Below, one piece after another: positions 33,201-44,180 of a DNA stretch of 64,000 nt. Source of the DNA: Tomocerus qinae (taxonomy: Eukaryota > Arthropoda > Collembola > Entomobryomorpha > Tomoceridae); NCBI GenBank assembly GCA_020055645.1, contig CM034546.1:10974001-11038000 (forward strand), written 5' to 3'. The stretch's first letter is position 1. Each line of letters begins with the position of its first letter. A program made the position numbers and the translations under genes. A model generated the notes under the pieces. The model did not search any database, was not told the origin of the DNA, and saw nothing but the letters and a program-made list of their open reading frames with translations.

Positions 33201-35985
33201 AAACAATTCATAAACTAAAGACCAGTCATTGATAGATAATCATAATGTCACTAAGATAGACCAATCAATGCTAATCACGGATACACGTCAACGACATCTT
33301 TTCCTAGTTCCAGCGTAAATACTATTTTAAACCTGAGACGCTCCAAAGATTGGATCTCCAGATCTCAGCCAGAAATTCGGAAAAATGGGCTGCTTGGAGT
33401 TGGCTTCAATTCGAAATAGATCTTGAAAATGTTAATACGTTTGCTCAACTGCATCCTTTAGTTGCTATATTGCACAACAACAAATATTAAAGGACAAAAA
33501 GATGTTAGATTATTGCTGACTTAATAATAGGTAGTCATTACGACGCGATGAGTTACCTTTTGTATACTTGAACCGTAGCATGTTTTTGCAATGCATCTGG
33601 AATGTGTAATATGTGTCGAAGCATGCTCAGTTTGGCATTATGTTGAATTTCATATGGGTTTTGAAACAGTATCTACGTTTTCGCAACTGTACCCTTGCGT
33701 TCTTATTTTGTCATCAAACAAATATTGACTATCAAAACAAAATACTAAATTGAAGGTTTTATTTTATCGAATTGCATACAAATACGTTACTCTTACTATA
33801 TTTACACGTTCACTTTCTTCTTGCTACATATGGAATTTGCGTTAATTGTCGAAACATGTGTGTCTTAGTTAGGGGGAGACCATGGCAACTATTATTGATT
33901 AGTAGAGCTATGCTACCGCTTGGGCCGTGAGGGCTTACTTGCACTGACTCACGGAAAGACTTTACTAAGTGTACCTACTTACACGAAAAGCCTTAGTGAA
34001 AGGTACTGAACCATGAGACGGAATGACTCAACACTGCCCGCAACTCGATCTGGCGGACAGTCAGACAGGGACCGGGACATATCAGCCGATCGCCAGTGGC
34101 CCCAAGCAAATATTTTATAGCTGTCTACCTCAACCCACCTTATCACCTCATAGTCATCCCATTGTCCTGACTTGTGCTAAGTAGAACTCGTAGAACGTAT
34201 ACTGACCAACAAAACAATTCATAAACTAAAGACCAGTCATTGATAGATAATCATAATGTCACTAAGATGGGCCAATCAATGCTAATCACGGAAACACGTC
34301 AACGACATCTTTTCCTAGTTCCAGCGTAAATACTATTTTAATCCTGAGGCGCTCAAAGGTTGGATCTCCAGATGTCAGCCAGAAATTCGGAAAAATGGGC
34401 TGCTTGGAGTTGGCTTCAATTCGAAATAGATCTTGAAAATGTTAATACGTTTGCTCAACTGCATCCTTTAGTTGCTATTTTGCACAACAACAAATTTTAA
34501 AGGACAAAAAGATGTTAGATTACTGCTGACTTAATAATAGGTAGTCATTACGACGCGATGAGTTACCTTTTGTATACTTGAACCGTAGCATGTTTTTGCA
34601 ATGCATCTGGAATGTGTAATATGTGTCGAAGCATGCTCAGTTTGGCATTATGTTGCATTTCATATGGGTTTTGAAACAGTATCTACGTTTTCGCAACTGT
34701 ACCCTTGCGTTCTTATTTTGTCATCAAACAAATATTGACTATCAAAACAAAATACTAAATTGAAGGTTTTATTTTATCGCATTGCATACAAATACGTTAC
34801 TCTTACTATATTTACACGTTCACTTTCTTCTTGCTACATATGGAATTTGCGTTAATTGTCGAAACATGTGTGTCTTAGTTAGGGGGAGACCATGGCAACT
34901 ATTATTGATTAGTAGAGCTATGCTACCGCTTGGGCCGTGAGGGCTTACTTGCACTGCTTCACGGAAAGACTTTACTAAGTGTACCTACTTACACGAAAAG
35001 CCTTAGTGAAGGGTACTGAACCATGAGACGGAATGACTCAACACTGCCCGCAACTCGATCTGGCGGACAGTCAGACAGGGACCGGGACATATCAGCCGAC
35101 CGCCAGTGGCCCCAAGCAAATATTTTATAGCTGTCTACCTCAACCCACCTTATCACCTCATAGTCATCCCATTGTCCTGACTTGTGCTAAGTAGAACACG
35201 TAGAACGTATACTGACCAACAGAACAATTCATAAACTAAAGACCAGTCATTGATAGATAATCATAATGTCACTAAGATGGGCCAATCAATGCTAATCACG
35301 GAAACACGTCAACGACATCTTTTCCTAGTTCCAGCGTAAATACTATTTTAAACCTGAGGCGCTCCAAAGATTGGATCTCCAGATCTCAGCCGAAAATTGG
35401 GAAAAATGGGCTGCTTGGAGTTGGGTTCAATTCGAAATAGATCTTGAAAATGTTAATACGTTTGCTCAACTGCATCCTTTAGTTGCTATTTTGCACAACA
35501 ACAAATATTAAAGGACAAAAAGATGTTAGATTACTGCTGACTTAATAATAGGTAGTCATTACGACGCGATGAGTTACCTTTTGTATACTTGAACCGTAGC
35601 ATGTTTTTGCAATGCATCTGGAATGTGTAATATGTGTCGAAGCATGCTCAGTTTGGCATTATGTTGCATTTCATATGGGTTTTGAAACAGTATCTACGTT
35701 TTCGCAACTGTACCCTTGCGTTCTTATTTTGTCATCAAACAAATATTGACTATCAAAACAAAATACTAAATTGAAGGTTTTATTTTATCGCATTGCATAC
35801 AAATACGTTACTCTTACTATATTTACACGTTCACTTTCTTCTTGCTACATATGGAATTTGCGTTAATTGTCGAAACATGTGTGTCTGTGTTTGGGGGAGA
35901 CCATGGCAACTATTATTGATTAGTAGAACTATGCTACCGCTTGGGCCGTGAGGGCTTACTTGCACTGACTCACGGAAAGACTTAA
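30272..35985 (+). repeat. satellite array: direct units of about 1,010 bp in alternating A/B dimers
   Basis: Units begin (at TAAATACTATTTTA) at 30289, 31298, 32309, 33316, 34327 and 35337; the last is cut at about 35985. Spacing is 1,007-1,011 bp. Units 1, 3 and 5 carry GCTCAAAGGTTGG and CAAATTTTAAAGG (type A); units 2, 4 and 6 carry CTCCAAAGATTGG or a close variant and CAAATATTAAAGG (type B). The repeat that is copied is thus a dimer of about 2.02 kb. Copies are about 97-99 percent alike by eye. No open frame of note runs through the unit, so I treat it as satellite DNA, not a gene array. Confidence 0.85.
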
Positions 35986-35999
35986 TATTAATATTATAT

Positions 36000-36530
36000 A
36001 ATATTATAAACGCAGAAGATATAAAACAATAAATTTACCAATCTATCTATATGTGTGTATGTCTGATAGGAAAGCCTGGGAAACCTGCATGTATTACGTG
36101 ACGCAAAGCCCACTCCCCAATGCGTAACTCAAGTGTTGACTGTAACACTTTTGAGTATATTCTCCCCCAACAACTGCACACGTAATATATGCAGTGTATG
36201 CAGGTTCATTAAATGCGAAATGCGCATGTTCACTTCCTTTAAACCACCGTAATGAGTTGTTTCATAAATTATTATAACATCAAAACAATAATACAAACTT
36301 ACATAAGTTGAATAATGGTATTGAATGGAATTGACTAAATATAGCGAAAGGTGACATTTTGTCATGATCGTAGTTAGTAGAGTATTCTTACTTTTTACTG
36401 TCCCATTTATTTCTTTGCGCCATTTTGGACATCTATTTTGTGGAATTAAATAATTGAAGGGGGCGCACTATTGATTCTTTAAAATATTTTTTCGTAAGTT
36501 GTACTAATGGAATTTGCACGTTAGTAAAAA
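36000..36530 (+). repeat. dispersed repeat R1, second long copy
   Basis: Matches 6340-7020 without the nested hairpin (see that entry). It abuts the end of the satellite array, just as an R1 fragment lies shortly before the array at about 29095. Confidence 0.6.
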
Positions 36531-38305
36531 ATGTTTCACTCCGCTTCTACCAAATTCACAAATACCAAAACTCACCTCCGAAAATGTCCCCAACCATGAC
36601 CAAGATCTACTTTCAAGGATTCAACCGGAAGCACTTATCTTTTTATTATTATCGTTATTTTATATATCAGCGTTTTGGATCAGAAAAGAGGCAAAAATAA
36701 AGATAGGTGACTCGCCATTGCTCACAATTTGCTCCATATACTCACTATCTTTATTTATAATATAACAGGGTCTGGCCCATATGACTAGCTAGTGTAATAT
36801 AAATTGTACAAATGACTTGAATTTCTTGATGGAAAATAATTTAGTATAGAATCACACACGGTGGTTCAAACAAGTCATGAACAAAGGTATACTACATACC
36901 GTGTGTACTGGAATTATGATTATTTATTGTAGTATATTATTAGGATACTCTACTCTACTGCCGAATCTACCCGTCCGTGTTTGTCAATGTGATGTCACGT
37001 ACTTTGTCTTTGAATTTCTCATCAATAATTCAAAATGCAAACCCGTCAAACTTCTAAGCAGGAAAATAGTGCCGATAGTAGTGGATAATTATGAATTATT
37101 AAAAACCACTCGGGCTCCTGTCTGTCTAGATCAACTGGCTTCTGAGGACGATTTGTGGAATGAGAAATGGAATACAATTGTAATGCTTAAAAATTACTGT
37201 TTCTTGTATTAACAGATAGATTTAACAAAACTGGCCTCTAAAAAATAAAATATTATCAGAAAAATTGCGTTTCTGTAGCCAAAACAGTACCACAATGATG
37301 ATGTAACTTTGAATTATTTCCTCGCTTCGGCTCAACTTTTAAGCCAATCCCATAAAATACTCCGATTCGGATTATCAACACAATTACTTCGTCTACTATT
37401 TAGTTAGAAGTTACCCCGTATTCAATAGAGATGCTCATTGAAGAAAGAATTTACAAATAACAATGAATATCCTCCATTATTCAATGGAAATGTATTTGTG
37501 TTTTAGTTTAACATGTATATTTCTATCATTCTAAACATTTTAATTTAAAAACTGAAACAAAATAATCGGTAAAAAGTCCTTACTATACTACTGTGATCAT
37601 TTCTAGACGAAAAACTTTTCAATTCTACTTCAATACTTGACCAACAATGTGATTGGCGTCAGTAAATTTCCTCGTTTTTGGAGACGTATAAAGTCAAAAC
37701 ACATATGAATAGTATAAATAACTGATTATAACTTAGGTTAGAGGACTGTCAGTCAAGTTCAATGGTATAAACATGTTTCTAATTATATATAATGTATATG
37801 AAAGAATTATTGATTAAAAGACTAAGCACTAACTAACTGGACGAGGCAATAACTAACAAGATTCAGACATTGATATACTTGATATCGTCCGAATATTATA
37901 ATGAGATATTATTACGAAGTTAAAATACTTAGCACTCCAGCTAACAGAATGATTTGTATATACGCAGTGTTATTTATTACAATCGTCATAAAATTAAAAT
38001 TTAATCGAATAAGCTTCATATTAATTTAATGTACGTACAATTTTAATAAAATAGATTTATGAATAATACATTTACATAATAAAAATTAAATCCGCACTAT
38101 AATATTTATGCTACTATACTATTATGCCTACAAATTCAAAGTGCCAAGTTCAAATAATACAAGATGAATTATGTCAAAAACAGTTAACACCGAAGTCAAA
38201 TTAACTCCCTCCATCAATGTCGAGTGCGTATGTCAACAGATTTAATCTGCGTAGGCTAAACTAAAAATAATCTTAGTGTAAATTTTAGTCCCAGCGGTAA
38301 ATCCA
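36531..38305. other. intergenic sequence, no gene supported
   Basis: A weak third match to repeat R2 is at about 36978-37045 (GTCAATGTGA, TTTGAATTTCTC, AATAATTCA). The frames 36514-36765 and 36877-37212 have no family resemblance; the second overlaps the R2 match and is not supported. Confidence 0.4.
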
Positions 38306-38355
38306 CTCAGTCTCGGTTACTTAATGGTGGCATGGACTTTGTTTCATTGGTTTGA

Positions 38356-38465
38356 TTATCCTGGTAATTGACCAAATTGAAGGCTGGTTTGACGGCGGGC
38401 AGTGGAGCTGGAATCAGAAGTTTTATTTGAATTCCACGACTTCGATCTGACCACATCGAAAGAAG
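38356..38465 (-). CDS. possible alternative last exon of the minus-strand IR-like gene
   Basis: An acceptor (TTTTTTAAAG) ends at 38466, and the sequence after it has two open frames on the minus strand. The IR-like gene has a GTAAGA donor 21 bases before its stop (after TTGC, near 38661); joining there to 38465 keeps a frame to TAA at 38356-38358 and would replace the last few residues with a Ser/Arg/Asn-rich tail of about 36 residues. A second frame of the same exon runs to about 38307 and also looks coding-like. It could be an exon of this gene or of another minus-strand gene. Without transcripts this is a suggestion. Confidence 0.35.
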
Positions 38466-38639
38466 CTTTAAAAAATAATTAAAATTTCATAAATCATTTC
38501 CAAAATAAAAGTGAGAAAGCCAAATGAAATGAATTCGTTTAAAATCTACTTTTACTCCATTTCTAACTCCTTATCATACATAATTAGAATCATTAAAGCT
38601 GAGTCCCCTCGGTTAATATAACTTAGGTACTTGAGTATA

Positions 38640-40613
38640 TTAATTATTAAATATCTTACGCAATTCAATGCCATCATTCGCTGTAACTGGAAATACACGA
38701 TTTGATCTTTTAATTTTTTTAACGGCCATCTTTAGTTTGTGTAAGACCTCCAAAACATGTACTTGCAAAGTCAATCTATGTTGCCATAATCTTTCAAGAA
38801 GCAGAGTAATAAATGAGCCAAGTAAGAAGTATCCACAAGCGAAGAAAATTGTATGAATCTTCATCGAAAGACTTATCGCCACACTCCGAGACTTTTCATA
38901 CTTCAGTTTTATATAGGATCGTTTGTCCTCTAATTGCCACTCGAAATTGCATTGTTGTCTAAAATATGTCAAGAACCCGCTTTCTTGCATGGCCTGAAAA
39001 TATGGCAGGAATTTATAACGGTTACAATCATTGAATCTATAAATTATCGGTTCAGCAAGATCTGTTTCTTTTACTGTCAAGCAAATTCCATCTGAAGAAA
39101 TTCTAGATGGTATTAAGTGCACGAGGTACTCACTCTCCATTTTGTCCATTACGAGAAATAGATTTAATGAAAAATTAGTCAATAACTTCCATATAAAATG
39201 GAAGCTTATCATTTTCTTGTCATCAGGCGATAAATCGGTTTGCCAATCTAATCTGTAGATACTTTCATTATACCTTTCCACAATTTTATATTTCTCAAAA
39301 TGAATGTAGCCATCGTCATTCAAATTCCTTGTTTTGTCTTTCTCTAACAACCTCTTGTAGCCATTTTCCACAAGATCTTTAAAATCCACAAATTGTTTTC
39401 TATCTGGTGGTGCAATAATCTCGCTTGTTATCCAAGTATCACATTGAATAGCAATTACAAATCCCATGGACACTATTACCAAGTACAAAATGGTCCTCCC
39501 TGTATTGGGGACTTCCTGATATAAAAGAACGGATATTGTGGATACTAAGATGAACTCGGCCTTCTTGTAGAAAGTAGAAATTCTATAGCCCAAAATATAA
39601 AATGAAATCGGAAATAGCAAGAATATGAGCCACCAGCAATAATTATCAAATGTATTTTGAACTAAAACGGTCAGATGAGTGTCATGGAAACGAGTATTGG
39701 CTTCACAGTAGTATGGAATCAACTCTCGAAAATATTCAATAAAATAAGTTTGATACCAACGTAGAGAATAAGGTTTCACATAATCTGAAGACATATCAAT
39801 CCTTCCACATCGTGTATGTTTTGCATTCAGATTTTTCGATGTCGATGCATATACTGCAGTGAAATTCAATCTTTCAGCCATCAATTCAATAACTCTCACT
39901 GCACCTTCACAATGAATTTTAATCTTCGTTGTTATGTAGATTGATTTCCTGCACTTTGTCAGTTTTTTGAAACTATCGATGTATAAGTTGATATAAATAC
40001 TAGCAATTTGAATTCCATGAAGGTTACCGTTAATCGCATTCCATTTCCCTTCCCATATTTCTTCGGAGCTTCCAATTTCAAGCTGACGAAAAACTGGGAA
40101 CTTTTTGGTAGGATTGTAGAGAATTGTCGTATAAACCGAATATTTATTTCCCTCTTCCATTGCCAATATAAATATTGGAGCCACCAAATCTTGAATCAGT
40201 CTTGATTGCCATTTGGAATTCATTCTTTTCAATTTCTTTTTAATGACGATTATGAATCTTGAATTGAGTCGATTTATTTCTTTTCCAAAATGTTTAACCA
40301 GACTTTCTAAACCAGGGTCGGGCTGCATTAGAATATTCACACTGCACAAATTCCTTGACAGGTCTCGTGAGTTCTCTGGACGACGCCGGAAAACGGTTTT
40401 ATTATAATAATTTTTTGCTAATGTCCAGGGTTGGCCATTTTGGTTGGACAGCATAAATTCTGTCTGCCATTCGGATTGATTGAAAGTGATCATGTTGAAA
40501 TCACAATTACTATAAAATGAAAAATTCCGAAAACATTGGACATTGTTGATAATAATAGAAAATGGTAAAAATTGAATAAATTGATAGATACAATTCATGT
40601 TGACCAGATGCAC
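38640..40613 (-). CDS. divergent ionotropic-receptor-like protein, 657 residues, minus strand
   Basis: An intact frame from 40613 (a second in-frame ATG at 40598, MNCIYQFIQFLPF, is an equally good start) to a TAA at 38640. The layout equals its paralogues: signal peptide, F-Y-S-N-C-D-F-N, NQNGQPWT, a cysteine-rich first lobe with M-A-E-R-L-N-F-T-A-V-Y-A, TM1 with CWWLIFLLFPISFYI, pore-like VLLYQEVP, TM2 into ITSEIIAPP, and the last TM from MKIHTIFFACGYFLL. It is closest to the gene at 11656, including the R-V-F-P-V-T/A-A tail. It lies in inverted orientation to the other three, across the satellite array. Role inferred: chemosensory channel at the membrane. It may have an alternative last exon at 38356-38465. 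Confidence 0.8.
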   Translation of the reverse strand: MHLVNMNCIYQFIQFLPFSIIINNVQCFRNFSFYSNCDFNMITFNQSEWQTEFMLSNQNGQPWTLAKNYYNKTVFRRRPENSRDLSRNLCSVNILMQPDPGLESLVKHFGKEINRLNSRFIIVIKKKLKRMNSKWQSRLIQDLVAPIFILAMEEGNKYSVYTTILYNPTKKFPVFRQLEIGSSEEIWEGKWNAINGNLHGIQIASIYINLYIDSFKKLTKCRKSIYITTKIKIHCEGAVRVIELMAERLNFTAVYASTSKNLNAKHTRCGRIDMSSDYVKPYSLRWYQTYFIEYFRELIPYYCEANTRFHDTHLTVLVQNTFDNYCWWLIFLLFPISFYILGYRISTFYKKAEFILVSTISVLLYQEVPNTGRTILYLVIVSMGFVIAIQCDTWITSEIIAPPDRKQFVDFKDLVENGYKRLLEKDKTRNLNDDGYIHFEKYKIVERYNESIYRLDWQTDLSPDDKKMISFHFIWKLLTNFSLNLFLVMDKMESEYLVHLIPSRISSDGICLTVKETDLAEPIIYRFNDCNRYKFLPYFQAMQESGFLTYFRQQCNFEWQLEDKRSYIKLKYEKSRSVAISLSMKIHTIFFACGYFLLGSFITLLLERLWQHRLTLQVHVLEVLHKLKMAVKKIKRSNRVFPVTANDGIELRKIFNN

Positions 40614-40774
40614 TAAATTATATCTGTCTCAGTCCAAGACACAGTGAAAGGGCTTAAGAAAGAAAAACTATGTAGTGTAGAACGAGGCATTTGTATACAT
40701 AATATGCATGTGAAGTGTTAGAAAATGTCTGTCCTCTGAAAATATAGGGTTTCCTTTCTATATACCTCTTAGAT

Positions 40775-41715
40775 GATTCACCCCCAAATTGTCAACACCT
40801 TTTTGTCAACCCCCTTTTGTCAACACAATTATTGCAAGATTTTTTTTCAACACCTTTTTGTCAACACCAAACTACCTTTTTGTTAACAAGTTATAGTATA
40901 ATATATAAGATCCTTATAGTGTATATGTTTTACAGGAGCTTTAGGAACCGTGGCATACAGTCATCTGAGTAGATAAATAGAGTAGAGTAGACTGCCTGTG
41001 CTCTGATACTCTGTGTAGATTACCATTTTATGAATTATCAGATATTTAAATTTCTGATAATGAATGAATGGAAGAGGGAACGAGGGAAGAGAAGGTAAGA
41101 TGTTTAAACTTTATTTTTACTTGTACCATTTGAGCTGTGCAGAACAGAACAGAGTCCCCTGCTTGCAAGTATTTTTAGGGAAAATGGCATCATATTGTAC
41201 TTTATTCACTTCAAAAACGAAGAATAGAGTTACTCAACAACTTGCCAGAAACGGTTATGTCTACAGTTTAGACAAGCACAGTTTTGTGGCATGACAGTGA
41301 CTAGACGAATGATTTTTACCACTACAAAATCATATTATAATAAATTATCGTCGTGTGACACTTGGATTGCAGACATTACGTTTAAGATTACTCCAAAGAT
41401 TTTTGGGAAAAAAGCTCAACTCTATGTAATTCATGGCATTTTTAACAAATTGGACAAAAAAGGCCGAACACTCTTGACATTGCTAGTTGACTAAATAATT
41501 TGTTACTATTATAACTTATTTACGTTGAGACTTATTTACCCAATTATATCGTAAACTTACGTTTACACATACCTGTATGCAAACATACTTCTAACCTACT
41601 GAATAAACATTTTGTTGACAAAAAGAGAATGCTGTGTTGACAAAATGGAAAACCGTGTTGGTAAAAAGTTTTTTTTCCTGTTGACATTTAGGGGTTGACA
41701 ATTTGGGGTTCTTCC
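40775..41715 (+). mobile_element. internally deleted Mutator-like (MULE) transposon
   Basis: Long inverted ends built from TTGTCAAC words (CCCCAAATTGTCAAC at 40782 and its complement at 41693-41707) are flanked by a 9-10-bp duplication, CTCTTAGAT with a preceding C (40766-40774 and 41716-41724), the size expected of Mutator-like elements. The middle holds a transposase remnant at 41064-41494. 941 bp in all. Confidence 0.75.
41064..41494 (+). pseudogene. MULE transposase remnant (FLYWCH finger and start of the MULE domain)
   Basis: Two short overlapping frames. The first (41064-41294) contains F-T-S-K-T-K-N-R-V and the L-A-R-N-G-Y-V-Y-S block that resembles the first half of a FLYWCH zinc finger. 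The second (41291-41494) contains W-I-A-D-I-T-F-K-I-T-P-K-I-F and L-Y-V-I-H-G, which match the start of the MULE transposase domain (usual form W-x-D-G-T-F-K, Q-L-Y-T-I-H-G). Most of the catalytic domain is missing, so it cannot code for active transposase. Family call from motif memory. Confidence 0.6.
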
Positions 41716-41724
41716 CTCTTAGAT

Positions 41725-42219
41725 ACATATTGTCCTTTAGCCAAGTCGATCAATTCTATACATAACTTATTTTGCTTTTACATCGCCTTAATAAGATATA
41801 CTTGCATACATATAGGAAGGTCAAAAGTCTACGATCATATATAACTTTTATATAGAGGCACACAAAGTCGGACACGGAAACACTATTATAGTATGCACTA
41901 TGTATAGAAATAATTTACAAAACGAAGGAAGGACAGAACAACGTCTTTTTCCTGCTCAAATTATGAGATCGACATTATTGAATTTATATTGAATTTATTT
42001 TCTATTTATATTGAATTGAGTTTTGCACCAAATGGTACAGGCGAAATATTTTTTTGTACACAGATCCTCGATTTCTGTTACTGTTTCTTGTATTACAAGA
42101 CTAAAATTACTTTTCCTACATCTCCATAAAACTTAAACCGCAATAATATACACTTCTCAAAGCCCTGAATAATTTTTATTGGCTAAAATATGAACCAGGC
42201 TGTGTTTCCGACTCAAGGT
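41725..42219. repeat. partial copy of IR-gene flanking DNA (block B)
   Basis: About 41918-42140 matches 42848-43140 (shared TTTACAAAACGAAG, CAGAACAA-GTC, ACAGATCCTC or ACACATCCTC, CATAAAACTT). It is thus a partial tandem repeat of the block B that follows 900 bases later. The rest has no recognised feature. Confidence 0.5.
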
Positions 42220-43180
42220 ATCATACAATATTCATGATATACACGTGTGTTTGAATATCAGCACTTGTGTCACTGAGAAACGAAGACACTCGGCTGACGC
42301 CAGTCAGGCTTCCTTGATACTTTGTCCATTACTGCCAATAGAACATGTAACTCCATAATCTACATACATCTACCAAACATTATTTGATACAGTCAATCCA
42401 AAATATAACATACAAGAGATAATTCGAACACGAATGTTGACTATCTTAATCCTAAGGAACAACAAGGACCAACATACCCCGAGTGCCCGAACTTATTCCT
42501 TATTCGTTAAACAACATGAGCTATACCGAGAAATGTTTTTCTCTGTTCGTAAATTCGTATAAATAGCTCTGATGTATTATTACATAGTATTCCTTATATT
42601 ACCGTGTCTTATTATTTTTGCTCCCGACTCCTTCATGGACTGGCAAAACACTACGACCACCAAATACTACTGAATATTTGATAACACCAGCATCATTTGT
42701 TTTTCCCATTTCTAGACGAAGTACAATGGTTTTCTTTAAGTTCATAACGCCTGTAAAAGACAAGGAATTATATTTTCACCCATTTAGCATTGATTATTTG
42801 AATTGCATACAAATCCAACCCAGGATACATTCACATCTGTCCATTTTATTAAAAAATAATTTACAAAACGAAGCATATAAGCAGAACAATGTCCTCCTCG
42901 AATAACGATTTTCCTTATAAATTTTTTTACGGTTTTACTAAAGTTATTTCTACCACTCTGTGTCCTTTTTGGCAAAAAATGATATGCAATTTTTCCAGTT
43001 TCTCATTTTGGTTCCCAAAGTCTCATATTTAAATAATTGCGTCTGCTAGATATAAATTATTTTAGTAAACACATCCTCAATACATGATACTGCCGCTTAT
43101 ACTAAAAGACTTCTTCTACAGCCTCATAAAACTTCTATATATAAGATGATACATAGGTTGATATATAAACTACACTATTA
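42220..43180 (+). repeat. orphan promoter-side DNA of an IR-like gene (order A-B)
   Basis: 42220-42440 matches 28241-28495; 42465-42890 matches the 5' flank of the damaged IR-like gene (22450-22560 and 23210-23440); 42905-43180 matches 27970-28235. Where the receptor ATG would be expected there is no receptor sequence. This is a relic of a duplicated gene that kept only its flanks. The frame 42618-42905 is a chance frame in this relic. Confidence 0.6.
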
Positions 43181-43685
43181 TTATCTGTCGTATCCGTAGT
43201 GTAAGCAATAGTGAATCTGAAACAAGTTTCCGAATAACTCTTACGTGAGCAGATAGTCTAACAACGCCCCAGAAACTTGTTGCGGATAGCAAAACTGACT
43301 CACTAATCGATTTCAATGTTATGATTTATGATCAAGAGGATTCTTAAGTAAAATGTTGTACTTAACAAATTTCTCTGAATTTACGGGTCCCTTATGCATT
43401 TCTTCTACAAGAGCCAAGTACATCAGCAAAATACTCATGATTTATTTCTCACATGTTTTAGGATAACAATGACGAGATTCTAGTGGAAAAATTTTTAATT
43501 GTACGTTGCATTTTCTTATATATTATACTTATTTCTACAGATATACGACTAAAAATAGGGATAAGAACAAATAAATCGACCTTTTATAGCAAATGAATAA
43601 CTTATGTATAGAATGCAAAACTACTTAAGTTTTATAAAATTAATCGTACTAGAGGCAGAAGCACTCTTACCTACACATCTTTGGA
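43181..43685. other. intergenic sequence, no gene supported
   Basis: Nothing recognised between the orphan promoter region and the hAT-like MITE. Confidence 0.4.
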
Positions 43686-43872
43686 CAAGCACGTATCCAG
43701 AGGGGGGGCCGGGGGGGTCCGGGCCCCCCCTAAGCTTCCAAAAAAAGGCGATTTTTTTGTCAAAAAGAGGTTAAAAATCCAAAAAAATTTCGCGCTTCGC
43801 GCGAATATGCCATTATTTTGCTAATATAGATTGGTGTGCCCCCCCTAGGCCAAATTCCTGGATACGTGCTTG
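43686..43872. mobile_element. hAT-like MITE with G-rich palindrome, copy 2
   Basis: Same family as 9970-10155: CAAGCACGTATCCAG ends, G-run/C-run hairpin, 187 bp. It is flanked by a different perfect 8-bp duplication, TCTTTGGA (43678-43685 and 43873-43880), which confirms element limits and target size. Confidence 0.85.
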
Positions 43873-43974
43873 TCTTTGGATGAGATACTTGAGTTCGTAC
43901 AGTCAAGAGTCAAGGCCAGGCGTTTGACACAGAGTTCGTTTATTTCTGTATAATTTGGCTATATAAGGAATTTT

Positions 43975-44180
43975 GATAGTCAACATTTATCGATTTTGAT
44001 TTTCTGTTGATTTTGATAATCAACATTAATCAATTTTGATTTTCTGTTGATTTTGATAATCAACATATCAATTTTGATTTTCTGTTGATTTTGATAGTCA
44101 ACATAATATTTTTTATTTTCTGTCGATTTTCATAATCAACGTTTATCTACTTTGATTTCCATTTATTTGGATGGTCAACT
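43975..44180 (+). repeat. minisatellite, about 36-40-bp units, about five copies
   Basis: Units read TTTTGATTTTCTGTTGATTT followed by TGATAATCAACAT and a variable few bases. Copies decay towards the right end. Confidence 0.75.

Noticed and set aside
30272-35985. Tandem protein-coding or rRNA gene array
   Set aside because: No open frame of useful length is conserved across units and the sequence does not resemble rRNA or histone genes.
36877-37212. 111-codon plus-strand gene
   Set aside because: It overlaps a weak copy of repeat R2 and has no recognisable domain.
41291-41494. Host gene derived from a MULE
   Set aside because: Most of the transposase domain is missing and intact target duplications and ends show an ordinary deleted transposon copy.
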